64,000 nucleotides of DNA, from positions 1-64,000 of the forward strand of contig NZ_JACHXW010000007.1 in the NCBI RefSeq assembly GCF_014192395.1, written 5' to 3'. A model generated the notes under the pieces. That model did not search any database, was not told the origin of the DNA, and saw only the letters and a program-made list of their open reading frames with translations. A program made the position numbers and the translations under genes. Position 1 is the first letter of the stretch. The number at the start of each line of letters is the position of its first letter. Source of the stretch: Paenibacillus endophyticus (GTDB lineage Bacteria; Bacillota; Bacilli; Paenibacillales; Paenibacillaceae). This document shows positions 16,645 to 25,261 of this stretch, piece by piece.

Positions 16645-18621
16645 CTAAAAAAACAATGCGGATACAGCCCTCAGCTTGAGCTCCGCTTCAATCTGCAGCA
16701 CCGGCAGCGCCGCACATGCCGGCGCTGGCAGCGCGGCGCGAGCGCGCGCCGCGAATGCAGCCGCAAGTCCTGCCGCGGCTGCGCGTGCAACCCATGGCGC
16801 AGCCGCCGCGTCAGTCGCGGCTGCGCCAAAGCTGCCCGCCGCCGCGCGCCAGTCGGCTGCGGCGGCTGCTAGCACGCCCGCGGCGAGCCGCGCGGGCGCA
16901 GAGCTGCCGCTCGCGAGCGTGCTGCGCAGCGCAGCGCGGCAAGCCTGCGGTGCGCGAATAACCGCGCACCACTGCAGCGGCGGCAGAGCCGCAGCGCTGT
17001 CGCTCGCAGCGCGGAACGCGCTCCATGCTCGCCAAGCGCCGACGCGCAGCAGCGCTTGCTCCGTTGCAGGCGCCCAAACCCCCGGCGCCTCCACCCCGCG
17101 AAGCTCCAGCGCCTTCAAATAAACAGCGCGCCGCTCGTCATTCTCCGGCAACTGCTCCCACAGCAGGCGACCTTCTTCCAATCGGCCTTGCTGCACACTA
17201 AACAACCCTCGCCAGAATAAAATATGCATATCGTCTTCTTCATTAAAAGCAGCAAGCACCAGCCCATTAATAACCAAATCCGATCGCTCGTCTTTGTAGC
17301 CGTCATCCGTCTGCATAAACCCTGCATCCGCCACCCGTTCAAGGAGCGCCGAACGTATCTGCTGAAACGATTGTTTTCCTGATTCCTCGGCAATTGCCCA
17401 CTCGGCAGCAGCCCCCAAGAATCGTTGCCTGTATCGCCCATCGACTGTACCTAGCAGCACCATCCGTTCCCACGCCGGCATATAAGCAGGCTGCAGAGAA
17501 ACGGAACGCATATAATTATTCCATGCATTCTCCCATTCATATATCCGCTCATTAGCAAGTCCTGAAGTAAACAGCGTCCGGTAGCTGCCCGCTCCAGGCG
17601 CCGTCGAATAATGGGCTGGCGTCAAGCCAAGCTCCAAAGCTTGCTGCAGCACGCGAAGCGCAGCGGCGTTTTTATCCTGCTCCAGCAATGCCAATGCCAA
17701 CGCTTCGTACAAATCCGGGAAATCCGCGAATCCCAGCCTCTCAATCCCGTTTCTTGCCCATGTCTCCGCTTCGTCAGGCCTTCCTAAAAGGCGCAGCGCA
17801 TGGCTCAGCTTCAATAAAAGATCGGATGCATAGCCCTGTTCGGGCTTTAGCGACTGGGCAAGCGGCCCCAGCCATGCAGCCGCGCCACTCCAATTGCCAT
17901 AAGTAAAGCATTCCGTTCCCATCGCATATTGAAGCATGGCATCTTCCGGATTTCGCCCAATCGCCTGCAAGAGAATTCGCCCGTTCCGCTCCCGCTTGCC
18001 CTTTGCCTCCACAACCTCAGGACGATAGCCCTCATGCCAGACAGTAAGCGGTGCGTAACCCAGCCTTTGCGCTCCGAGCTCCGACACGCTCGTCGCTACC
18101 TCTTCATGCAGCGCGCCCGTAAAGCGGATGCGCGGATCATTGCGAAACAAGCGGCATACCGCATCGCTTATATAGGATTTGGCTGGCTCAAGCTGCCGCT
18201 CACTCGTTATCGCCGCCCCAATCCAGCTGCACAGCCTCACATAGTAACCCGCAAACGCTTGATTCGCAAGCAAGTCTTCCCATATTTGAAGCGGGGATTC
18301 ATCCAAACGCTCATCGGCATCCAGGACCAGCACCCATGGCTGAGCAGCCAGCTTCAGCCCTTCGTTGCGGGCCGCCGCGAAGTCATCGCTCCACTCTATG
18401 CAGACAACCGTTGCTCCGAAGCGCTCAGCGATTTCTATCGTGTTGTCGCATGATCCCGTATCCACCACAATGATTTCCGATACATAGTTTATGGCCGAAG
18501 CCAGGCAAGCCGGCAAAAACGACTCCTCGTTCCGCACGATCATACACAGCGAGACAGGCAGTTGATTCCCTTCAAGACCGCTAAGCTTTAAACTTCCTTC
18601 CTGATTCTCCCCCTTCTTCAT
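16645..18621 (-). CDS. GT2-TPR glycosyltransferase with Ala-rich tail
   Basis: About 658 residues. The N-terminal GT2 domain (SLCMIVRNEESFLPACL, IIVVDTGSCDNT, LVLDADERLD) is followed by a helical TPR-type region. The N-terminal signature matches the SunS-like/TPR glycosyltransferases that modify peptides and spore-surface proteins. Its ATG overlaps the preceding gene's stop (ATGA) after a GGAGG site. The last 110 residues are almost all Ala with Arg and Pro and come from DNA far richer in GC than its surroundings (about 16690-17060). Third of three paralogues in the reverse operon. Confidence 0.88.
   Translation of the reverse strand: MKKGENQEGSLKLSGLEGNQLPVSLCMIVRNEESFLPACLASAINYVSEIIVVDTGSCDNTIEIAERFGATVVCIEWSDDFAAARNEGLKLAAQPWVLVLDADERLDESPLQIWEDLLANQAFAGYYVRLCSWIGAAITSERQLEPAKSYISDAVCRLFRNDPRIRFTGALHEEVATSVSELGAQRLGYAPLTVWHEGYRPEVVEAKGKRERNGRILLQAIGRNPEDAMLQYAMGTECFTYGNWSGAAAWLGPLAQSLKPEQGYASDLLLKLSHALRLLGRPDEAETWARNGIERLGFADFPDLYEALALALLEQDKNAAALRVLQQALELGLTPAHYSTAPGAGSYRTLFTSGLANERIYEWENAWNNYMRSVSLQPAYMPAWERMVLLGTVDGRYRQRFLGAAAEWAIAEESGKQSFQQIRSALLERVADAGFMQTDDGYKDERSDLVINGLVLAAFNEEDDMHILFWRGLFSVQQGRLEEGRLLWEQLPENDERRAVYLKALELRGVEAPGVWAPATEQALLRVGAWRAWSAFRAASDSAAALPPLQWCAVIRAPQACRAALRSTLASGSSAPARLAAGVLAAAAADWRAAAGSFGAAATDAAAAPWVARAAAAGLAAAFAARARAALPAPACAALPVLQIEAELKLRAVSALFF
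16690..17060. other. Local GC spike
   Basis: Within the 3' end of the GT2-TPR gene the sequence becomes dominated by GCG, CGC and GCC steps and encodes an Ala/Arg-rich tail. This is unlike the rest of the same gene and of the window. Confidence 0.8.
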
Positions 18622-20165
18622 CCGCGAATCCTCCAGCCTTCCTCGCAAGGGAGAAGCAGCCGGATCATGGCGAGCGCTTTAACAGGGAACGTTTCCGCGG
18701 GAGGCGATACAAACGGCACAACATTTTGCCTCATGCCTGTGTCAGGGCTTAAAACGAGCTGCAGCCGCTCCAAATGGCGGTCTGCGCGTTCACACAAGTC
18801 TGCATATCGTTCGCCAGGTTCTTCCTGTTGTTCATCCTCAGCTTTCACTGCCCCATGCTCCGCCTGCTTGGTCCACCGGGCCAGAACCTCCGCAGCTTCG
18901 CTGCCAAGCTGAACGGCATGCCAGCTGACCCAAGCCTTAGCCGCTTGCAAACAGCCGCTTGCCGACATAATGGCAGCCACCTTAATGACTGCCTCTTCGC
19001 TGCGGCAGGCAAGCTGAGCCGCAAGAATCGATGCGATGCGAGCTTCCTCGCCAGCGATTCGCAAGTATCTGCAAAGCCTGTATAAAGGGGGCGTAAGTGT
19101 GGGATGAAAACGGAGTGCGGCAATGTAAGCCTGAACGACGCCCTGCGTATCCAGCTGAACCTCTTTTAGACGACCTAACATATACGACGTGCGGTATGTG
19201 CCTATGCCGTCCTCCGTATGATATTGAGGAGGTGCCGCCCCAATTCCGAGCGCCGCTGCCGCAGAGGAAACGGCTGCATGCAGCTGCCCGCATTGAGCCA
19301 GCGCCAACGCATGATAATGATGAAGATCTGGATAGTCGGAGAATTGTGCGGCCCCTAACCTCGCAATATCTGCCGCCTCCGCCCACTGGCTTAAAGACAA
19401 TAGGCTCCGAACCTCATACTTCACGACCAAATGCGCATAGCTCAGCTGTTCAAAACCTTGCTGCTGGCGTGCAGATCGGAAGGCTTCCAGCGCCTTGCTA
19501 GGCATGCCCGCCCGCAAATATTCAACGCCAATATTGTATTGGTGGAAGCTGTTGTCCGGTTCCTTCTGCACCGCGCGCTCAAGCAGTTCCATATTGCGCT
19601 GAAGCTTATTCTTCTGGGTAACGATATCCTGCCTGTAGCCGTAATGGATAATTTTCGTATCTGTTAATTGAAACACAGCCCTCGGCCATCTCCGCAATAA
19701 CGATGCTGCGATCTGCTCATGTATGCTCCCCTCGAAACGGACCAAGTCGTCATTTCGAAACATGCGAAGAACAGGATGAACCGTACCCCCGCGTTCGTCG
19801 TCATTCGCTCCGGTTACATTCCATATTTGCAGAAAAAGCCCTTGAACAGGCTGGCAAGCCTCTGCCAACAGCTGCTTGCCGGTATGGGTATCAAGCTCCT
19901 CGTCAGCATCAAGAAATAAGATCCAATCTCCCTGCGCCAAAGCTAGACCCGTATTTCGCGCTTTGGCAAAATCATGCTCCCACTCCGCAAGCACAACACG
20001 CGCACCGTAACGCTCCGCAATGGCAACCGTCTGATCCGTAGAGCCTGTATCAACCACAATAATTTCATCAACGATGCCTTGCACGCTTGTAAGGCATCGA
20101 GGAAGATGAAGCTCTTCGTCTTTAACGATCATGCATAAGGAAATTAGCTTCCGCGGCTTGACCAT
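18618..20165 (-). CDS. GT2-TPR glycosyltransferase (second paralogue)
   Basis: About 515 residues. The N-terminal GT2 domain has LISLCMIVKDEELHLPRCL, EIIVVDTGSTDQT, EWEHDFAKARNTGL and LFLDADEELD. Then comes a TPR-like helical region (for example NSFHQYNIGVEYLRAGMPSK). The ATG at 20165 follows AAAGGAGG; the longer frame to 20273 lies inside the upstream gene. It overlaps the upstream paralogue by 44 bp and the downstream one by four, so the three are coupled. By family it should transfer sugars to a protein or peptide side chain; the TPR half would hold the acceptor. Confidence 0.9.
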   Translation of the reverse strand: MVKPRKLISLCMIVKDEELHLPRCLTSVQGIVDEIIVVDTGSTDQTVAIAERYGARVVLAEWEHDFAKARNTGLALAQGDWILFLDADEELDTHTGKQLLAEACQPVQGLFLQIWNVTGANDDERGGTVHPVLRMFRNDDLVRFEGSIHEQIAASLLRRWPRAVFQLTDTKIIHYGYRQDIVTQKNKLQRNMELLERAVQKEPDNSFHQYNIGVEYLRAGMPSKALEAFRSARQQQGFEQLSYAHLVVKYEVRSLLSLSQWAEAADIARLGAAQFSDYPDLHHYHALALAQCGQLHAAVSSAAAALGIGAAPPQYHTEDGIGTYRTSYMLGRLKEVQLDTQGVVQAYIAALRFHPTLTPPLYRLCRYLRIAGEEARIASILAAQLACRSEEAVIKVAAIMSASGCLQAAKAWVSWHAVQLGSEAAEVLARWTKQAEHGAVKAEDEQQEEPGERYADLCERADRHLERLQLVLSPDTGMRQNVVPFVSPPAETFPVKALAMIRLLLPCEEGWRIRG

Positions 20166-22272
20166 TCGCCCGCCTCCTTTGCATGCCATTCCATTTCGTG
20201 CGCCAGCCCAAGGCATCGATGCGCTGCAGTGCGGCAAGCAGCTTGACATCGTCAGGCTCTGCCCAGCTTCCATCCCACACCCGGCTTCCTTGCGGCCCGG
20301 CCAATTTCAGTGCCTCCAGAGCAAGACGCAAGCTTGCAGCAGCCGCTCCAAGCCTCAACCGCCTTGTGGTTCCCAATGGCTCCTGCTCTGCGAGCTCCGA
20401 CACAGCTATGCCTCGCTCAAACATTCCGAGCGCTTCACTATATAGCCCTTTTATATGGAGCAGCTCTCCGAGCCGAAGCCATTGTCCACCCGTTAGCTCA
20501 CCTGTCGCTGCATAGCTGCGCAGCATCCTATCTGCCGCTGCATCCTTGTAGCCATCATCATAAAGCGCTTGCTCAAAAAACAAGTCCAACTGCTCATCCG
20601 CTTGAACCATTTGATCGGCCAAATGAAGCATGCCTAGCGCAACAGCCCGCTCCATTAGTTTTCTGCTCCATGCCGCCTTGCTCTCTTGCCGTGAAGCTTG
20701 CGGCATCTCCTGAACTGAAAACTTCAGCACCGCAGCCTCTATGCTCCTTAAGACAAGCCGGTCATCATCCTTCAACCTTCGGAGAAGGATTCCCTCATCC
20801 TTTAGATTGAGCGCTAGCCCTTCATTCCAGCTGCATAAAACAATATCCATAATCGCGGTCTCCATAAACCGCGATTCATTTTCAATGGCGGACCCTTTTT
20901 GCAAATCATTCATTTTCGCTGCCGCCTCTGCCAGATGCCCTTCGCCAATTAATGCCCTAGCATACAGACAGACATCCTCAGGCAGCCATTCGCCAGCATC
21001 AAGAAATGAATCCAATATTCTCCATAAAGGCAGCGCTGTACCGAAAGCACCGATTTTGGTCAATGATCGGGCAATGAGTAGCTGGCCTTCTGGCAGCTTG
21101 CCCGCTGCCGATAACAGCGTTTCCTGAATTTCCGAATCGGATTTTCCCGCTGCATGCCGGCATGCCGCTAAGCCATTGTATCCACGCTCCATGGATGGTT
21201 TCTCCAGCAGCACTTGTTCGAACATTAGTTGTGCTTTATCCAGCTGCTCGAGCTCAAGCCAAATTTCCGCCAGCGCGATATGCGCAAGCACGCCTCCCGC
21301 TCCAGCCTCCGCTAGATAGCCGTTGCCTGCAACCGATTCCGCCTCTATCGCCGCTTCATAGGCATGAGCCGCCTCGTGCAGCCTGCAGCCTGCGCGCAGC
21401 GCATCACCTTGCAGAAGGAACAAATCCGCATAATCGCTGTATCGCAGCGTTTCCTCCTCGAGAAGGACTTCCGCTTGCTCGGTTCGCCGAAGAGCCAAGA
21501 GCACTTTTGCATAGTCCCTCACGAGCGTAGGACGGAAAGGCGCCTCTACCCCTACTGCGGCTAGCGAGCGTCCAAAAGCTTGGCAGGCCTCACCCAGCTT
21601 TCCAAGCTGACATAACGCTACTCCGTAATTGTACAGGCAAAAAGGATCATTGGGACGCTTGGACAGCTGCCGCGCAATGATCCTCTCATTTCTAATCGCC
21701 TTTTCCTTGCGCACCAATACGGCTGGCATATAGCCGTCATGCCGAATGACGATGCCGCTTTGGGAAAGCGGTCCATCCACATCCATCTGCCGGCTTGACC
21801 CGGCTCTATTCCCTGCAAATCGGACGAGCTGTTCATGTATTTCTCCCGTATAAGCAAAGCCCCGGTCAGCCCGGAAGATTCTCAGCGCCTCATTTCGGAT
21901 CTTGGCTCCTGCGGCATCCGCTTCCAGCATATGCTCCATCCTTACCCGCAAAGCTGCTTCCGGCGTGTGTTTCAGCTCTTCCCTTAACTGCATGCCAATC
22001 TGGACAGGGCAGTCCACCCACTCATCGGCGTCGAGAACAAGCACCCATAGGGTCCGTGCATTCAAGAGAACTTTATTTCGAGCTTCGGCGAAATCATCTT
22101 CCCATTCCATCTCGAGAACCCGGGCACCAAAGCTCTGCGCAATCTGTTTCGTTTCATCCGATGATCCTGTATCTGCCACTATGATTTCGTCCGCGAATGC
22201 CTTCACGCTTTTTAAACAGCGTTCCAGCACATCCGCCTCGTTACGTACAATTAAATGTACCCCGAGCAGCAT
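20122..22272 (-). CDS. GT2-TPR glycosyltransferase (first paralogue, longest)
   Basis: About 716 residues. The GT2 domain reads LLGVHLIVRNEADVLERCL, EIIVADTGSSDET, MEWEDDFAEARNKVL and LVLDADEWVD. It is followed by some 500 residues of TPR-like helices, including DPFCLYNYGVALCQLGKLGE. The likely start is the ATG at 22272 with GGGAGG seven bases before it; the ATG at 22302 lacks a site. It lies 48 bp downstream of the Thr-rich repeat protein, which makes that protein its most likely acceptor. Confidence 0.9.
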   Translation of the reverse strand: MLLGVHLIVRNEADVLERCLKSVKAFADEIIVADTGSSDETKQIAQSFGARVLEMEWEDDFAEARNKVLLNARTLWVLVLDADEWVDCPVQIGMQLREELKHTPEAALRVRMEHMLEADAAGAKIRNEALRIFRADRGFAYTGEIHEQLVRFAGNRAGSSRQMDVDGPLSQSGIVIRHDGYMPAVLVRKEKAIRNERIIARQLSKRPNDPFCLYNYGVALCQLGKLGEACQAFGRSLAAVGVEAPFRPTLVRDYAKVLLALRRTEQAEVLLEEETLRYSDYADLFLLQGDALRAGCRLHEAAHAYEAAIEAESVAGNGYLAEAGAGGVLAHIALAEIWLELEQLDKAQLMFEQVLLEKPSMERGYNGLAACRHAAGKSDSEIQETLLSAAGKLPEGQLLIARSLTKIGAFGTALPLWRILDSFLDAGEWLPEDVCLYARALIGEGHLAEAAAKMNDLQKGSAIENESRFMETAIMDIVLCSWNEGLALNLKDEGILLRRLKDDDRLVLRSIEAAVLKFSVQEMPQASRQESKAAWSRKLMERAVALGMLHLADQMVQADEQLDLFFEQALYDDGYKDAAADRMLRSYAATGELTGGQWLRLGELLHIKGLYSEALGMFERGIAVSELAEQEPLGTTRRLRLGAAAASLRLALEALKLAGPQGSRVWDGSWAEPDDVKLLAALQRIDALGWRTKWNGMQRRRANGQAAEANFLMHDR

Positions 22273-22320
22273 GCGATACCCTCCCACATCTTTTTTAAGC
22301 ATTTGATAAAGTCAGAGGCG

Positions 22321-23970
22321 TTAAGTCCCTTGCCCGTTGAAATAAGCATCAATCGTTGTCGGCAATCCCGTTGCGCTCGAACGGTACGCAAGCCTTGTAT
22401 ATTTCAAAAACCGCTGCGGAACAAGTACATCCACGGAACCGACAGCTACGCCTGTCACCGTATCCACATCGGCATACCAGTTCGTTCCATTCGCACTGAT
22501 TTCAACTCGTGCATCGGCAGTGTTCGCGCCAGGACCTCTGTTGTAAACGAAGAATGAATACGTCCCGAAAACGCTCGTCGTTACAGTCGGCAATGCTGTA
22601 AAGGCGTCTGCCGTAACGATGTTCAAGCTGCTCGTCTCCTGGAAGCTCTTCTGCGATATCGACGTGACACTGCTCAGCGTTCCTGCGGTGATCGTCGCAC
22701 CGAGCACACTGTTGATCGTTCCTGCTGTAATTGTCGTGCCTAGCACGCTCGTGATCGTTCCTGCGGTGATCGTTGCTCCGAGAACGCTGTTGATCGTTCC
22801 TGCTGTAATTGTCGCGCCTAGCACGCTCGTGATTGTTCCCGCCGTGATTGTTGCTCCGAGAACGCTGTTGATCGTTCCTGCTGTAATTGTCGTGCCTAGC
22901 ACGCTCGTGATCGTTCCTGCTGTGATCGTCGCTCCCAGCACACTATTAACCGCATCCAGCGTTCCCGCCGTGATCGTTGCACCGAGTACGCTGTTGATCG
23001 TTCCTGCTGTAATTGTCGTGCCTAACACGCTCGTGATTGTTCCTGCGGTGATCGTTGCTCCTAGCACACTATTAACCGCATCCAGCGTTCCCGCCGTGAT
23101 CGTTGCACCGAGTACGCTGTTGATCGTTCCCGCTGTAATTGTCGTGCCTAGCACGCTCGTGATCGTTCCTGCTGTGATCGTCGCTCCCAGCACACTATTA
23201 ACCGCATCCAGCGTTCCCGCCGTGATCGTTGCACCGAGTACGCTGTTGATCGTTCCTGCTGTAATTGTCGTGCCTAGCACGCTCGTGATCGTACCGGCCG
23301 TGATCGTCGCTCCCAGCACACTATTAACCGCATCCAGCGTTCCCGCCGTGATCGTTGCACCGAGTACGCTGTTGATCGTTCCTGCTGTAATTGTCGTACC
23401 TAACACGCTCGTGATCGTTCCGGCCGTGATCGTCGCTCCCAGCACACTATTAACCGCATCCAGCGTTCCCGCCGTGATCGTTGCACCTAATACGCTGTTG
23501 ATCGTTCCTGCTGTAATTGTCGTGCCTAACACGCTCGTGATCGTTCCTGCCGTGATCGTCGCTCCCAGCACACTATTAACCGCATCCAACGTTCCCGCCG
23601 TGATCGTTGCTCCGAGTACGCTGTTAATTGTCCCCGCAGTGATTGTCGCTCCGAGTACGCTATTAATAGTCCCTGCAGTGATTGTCGTACCTAACACGCT
23701 CGTGATCGTACCGGCCGTAATTGTCGCTCCCAGCAAGCTCGTTATCGTTCCTGCCGTGATCGTTGCTCCCATTACGCTGTTGATGGTGCTGAGGGTACCC
23801 GCCGTAATCGTAACACCCATAAGATTGCTGATCGTTCCGTCTAACATAATATTCACGATATGGCCAGCGGTGTCCGTCGCTAAAGCCTGTGCGGTATCCG
23901 TACTGTCCTTCCCGAATATGAGCGTGCGCAGATTATCCGGATTGGGGTTAAACGATGAGAAGTTTGGCAT
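22321..23970 (-). CDS. Thr-rich solenoid-like repeat protein with DUF6385-type C-terminal domain
   Basis: 549 residues with no Cys and no signal peptide. After a 52-residue head come 28 units starting T/V/A-TITAG (residues 53 to about 438), mostly 13 residues long (for example ATITAGTITSVLG) with a 16-residue variant (ATITAGTLDAVNSVLG). Six exact 42-residue blocks (16+13+13) fill residues 121-372. The last 110 residues form a beta-rich domain (FFVYNRGPGANTADARVEIS, VLVPQRFLKYTRLAYRS) that I recognise as DUF6385-type and that recurs in the next gene upstream. Regular Thr spacing and the adjacent glycosyltransferases suggest an O-glycosylated fibre-like surface protein. This role is inference. 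Confidence 0.85.
   Translation of the reverse strand: MPNFSSFNPNPDNLRTLIFGKDSTDTAQALATDTAGHIVNIMLDGTISNLMGVTITAGTLSTINSVMGATITAGTITSLLGATITAGTITSVLGTTITAGTINSVLGATITAGTINSVLGATITAGTLDAVNSVLGATITAGTITSVLGTTITAGTINSVLGATITAGTLDAVNSVLGATITAGTITSVLGTTITAGTINSVLGATITAGTLDAVNSVLGATITAGTITSVLGTTITAGTINSVLGATITAGTLDAVNSVLGATITAGTITSVLGTTITAGTINSVLGATITAGTLDAVNSVLGATITAGTITSVLGTTITAGTINSVLGATITAGTLDAVNSVLGATITAGTITSVLGTTITAGTINSVLGATITAGTITSVLGATITAGTINSVLGATITAGTITSVLGTTITAGTINSVLGATITAGTLSSVTSISQKSFQETSSLNIVTADAFTALPTVTTSVFGTYSFFVYNRGPGANTADARVEISANGTNWYADVDTVTGVAVGSVDVLVPQRFLKYTRLAYRSSATGLPTTIDAYFNGQGT
22676..23815 (-). repeat. Nested 39/48-bp repeats with an exact 126-bp super-repeat
   Basis: The CGCATCCA mark recurs at 22951, 23077, 23203, 23329, 23455 and 23581, exactly 126 bp apart. 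Copies differ only at scattered, mostly silent positions. This suggests recent expansion or gene conversion under selection on the protein. Confidence 0.95.
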
Positions 23971-24022
23971 TTTTCTTCACCTTTTTCTTGTTGGAATAGG
24001 AACGTCCACGAGGGAGAACAGG

Positions 24023-24544
24023 TCACCTAGCCAGCTGTGCTTGAAAATAAACTTGCAGCTTTGTCGGCTGCCCCTTCTGCTTTGATTTCAATGTAAGTCT
24101 GGAGTAGCGCATAAATTTTGAAGGGACGACGATCTCCGTAACCCCTTTTTCAACTACCCCCTCCATATCAATCGCGTAATCAGAGCCGTTGGGACCCACT
24201 TCAAGCCTAAGTACAGCCGGATTTTCCCCACGGTTTACAATGGCGTACGAATACATCGACTTATTCGAGGTATCTTGCATGGGGAGCGGCTTGAATTGAT
24301 CACTCGTCTGCAAATCCTTATACACCGTTTCACAAAAACCGCTGGGCACACATTTCTCCCTATGCTTTCGATGACTGCATTTTGATTTGCATTTTGATTT
24401 GCAGCTTGATTTGCATTTAGAATTGCTTGTTGCTTTGCACTTCGATTTTCCCGGCTTTGCTGAGGTTCCCTTATTGCGCCCCTTGCTGCAGCCCCTTCTC
24501 CTACCAGTCCTTTCACACCGATTCGCCGATTTTGGCATCTGCAT
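24023..24544 (-). CDS. Lys/Cys/Ser-rich protein with DUF6385-type C-terminal domain
   Basis: 173 residues. The first 65 are strongly basic with ten Cys in a KCKSKC-like pattern, as in proteins that cross-link in spore coats. The C-terminal 100 residues (YSYAIVNRGENPAVLRLEVG, EIVVPSKFMRYSRLTLKS) align with the end of the repeat protein, position for position through VNRG, the VP-x-x-F/RF-x-R/KY motif and the final IDAYF/LQVYF. GAGGGG precedes the ATG. It is 52 bp upstream of the repeat-protein gene on the same strand, so the two may be made together: one half extended and repeated, the other able to form disulfides. Inference: anchor or cross-linker of the layer. Confidence 0.8.
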   Translation of the reverse strand: MQMPKSANRCERTGRRRGCSKGRNKGTSAKPGKSKCKATSNSKCKSSCKSKCKSKCSHRKHREKCVPSGFCETVYKDLQTSDQFKPLPMQDTSNKSMYSYAIVNRGENPAVLRLEVGPNGSDYAIDMEGVVEKGVTEIVVPSKFMRYSRLTLKSKQKGQPTKLQVYFQAQLAR

Positions 24545-24570
24545 TTCTTCCCCTCGTGTCCATGCTTCGA

Positions 24571-24579
24571 TAATCTATG
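24571..24579 (-). promoter_or_regulatory. Sigma-K-like -10 element before the Cys-rich gene
   Basis: On the minus strand CATAGATTA matches the mother-cell sigma-K -10 pattern CATAnnnTA and lies 26 bp upstream of the start. I find no AC -35 at 16-17 bp, so this is tentative. Confidence 0.35.
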
Positions 24580-24656
24580 TCAACTCTACGAAATTCGAAA
24601 CGGCGATTGTTCCGCCACCGATACGCCCAAATCATGTTTTCTCCGTATTCCCCCAT

Positions 24657-24684
24657 ACAATCAAGCAAGAAACGCCATATACTA
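24657..24684 (+). promoter_or_regulatory. Sigma-K-like promoter of the two small surface proteins
   Basis: AC (24657-24658), 17 bp and CATATACTA (24676-24684) agree with the late-sporulation sigma-K form AC-N16/17-CATAnnnTA. It lies about 40 bp upstream of the first gene of the pair. Confidence 0.5.
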
Positions 24685-24723
24685 CTAGAAATACAAGCAT
24701 GTCAGTAGATAACGAGGTGATTC

Positions 24724-25260
24724 ATGGTGACAAACAATTCTGTCTTCAACACCGAGAATAAACCGCTTTATACACTCATTAATAACCCTTACAGCTCCTC
24801 TGCCTCTATAGCCCCGCCAGAAGCAGACGCATCAAGCAATGGTCGGCTGTTTATGGTTACTACCGCAAACGCCGCTATAGCTGGAGGCTCCAATCAGTTG
24901 GTCCAAATTACAAATCCCAACTTAAGTGGCCGCTCGCTCTACATTTCGAGAATTTCCGGTGGGACCACCGCTGCGGCTACTCTCATTTTGTATGCTGGGG
25001 GAACCGTCACAGGGGGTACAACGCCTACTCCCTTCAACTGTCAATTCGGCAACACGACAACGAGTATCGCTTCGGCTAGAACCTCTTCGGGCACCGTTAC
25101 GGGTACCCCGACTCAGTTCATGTCACTACCAATGGCTGCAGGCATGTTCAATCTAGAATTCACAGGCGGTATTATAGTCCCGCCCAACCGTTCCATTACG
25201 TTATCGCTTGGACCCGGTGCAATAACCGCGGCGACAAATATCGCTTGGTGGGAGGTCTAA
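24724..25260 (+). CDS. Small beta-rich protein, first of a paralogous pair
   Basis: 178 residues, no signal peptide, no Cys-rich tract, rich in Gly, Thr, Ser and Ala. A disordered-looking head (to about 40) is followed by a predicted beta-sandwich. The end, FTGGIIVPPNRSITLSLGPG then NIAWWEV, closely matches the next gene. I do not recognise a named family. It starts with ATG after GAGGTG. It is coupled to its paralogue and divergent from the repeat-protein operon, so a structural role in the same surface layer is the best guess. Confidence 0.75.
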   Translation: MVTNNSVFNTENKPLYTLINNPYSSSASIAPPEADASSNGRLFMVTTANAAIAGGSNQLVQITNPNLSGRSLYISRISGGTTAAATLILYAGGTVTGGTTPTPFNCQFGNTTTSIASARTSSGTVTGTPTQFMSLPMAAGMFNLEFTGGIIVPPNRSITLSLGPGAITAATNIAWWEV

Positions 25261-25261
25261 T

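Noticed and set aside
16676..17122. Forward ORFs in the GC-rich tract
   Set aside because: Ala/Arg/Ser-rich shadows of the Ala tail of the GT2-TPR gene, with no start signal.
22619..24085. A 488-codon forward ORF full of VPAVIVAPSTL repeats
   Set aside because: It is the exact antisense of the repeat protein and stays open only because the repeat unit has no stop on that strand. The protein on the minus strand has a ribosome site, a recognisable end domain and operon neighbours.
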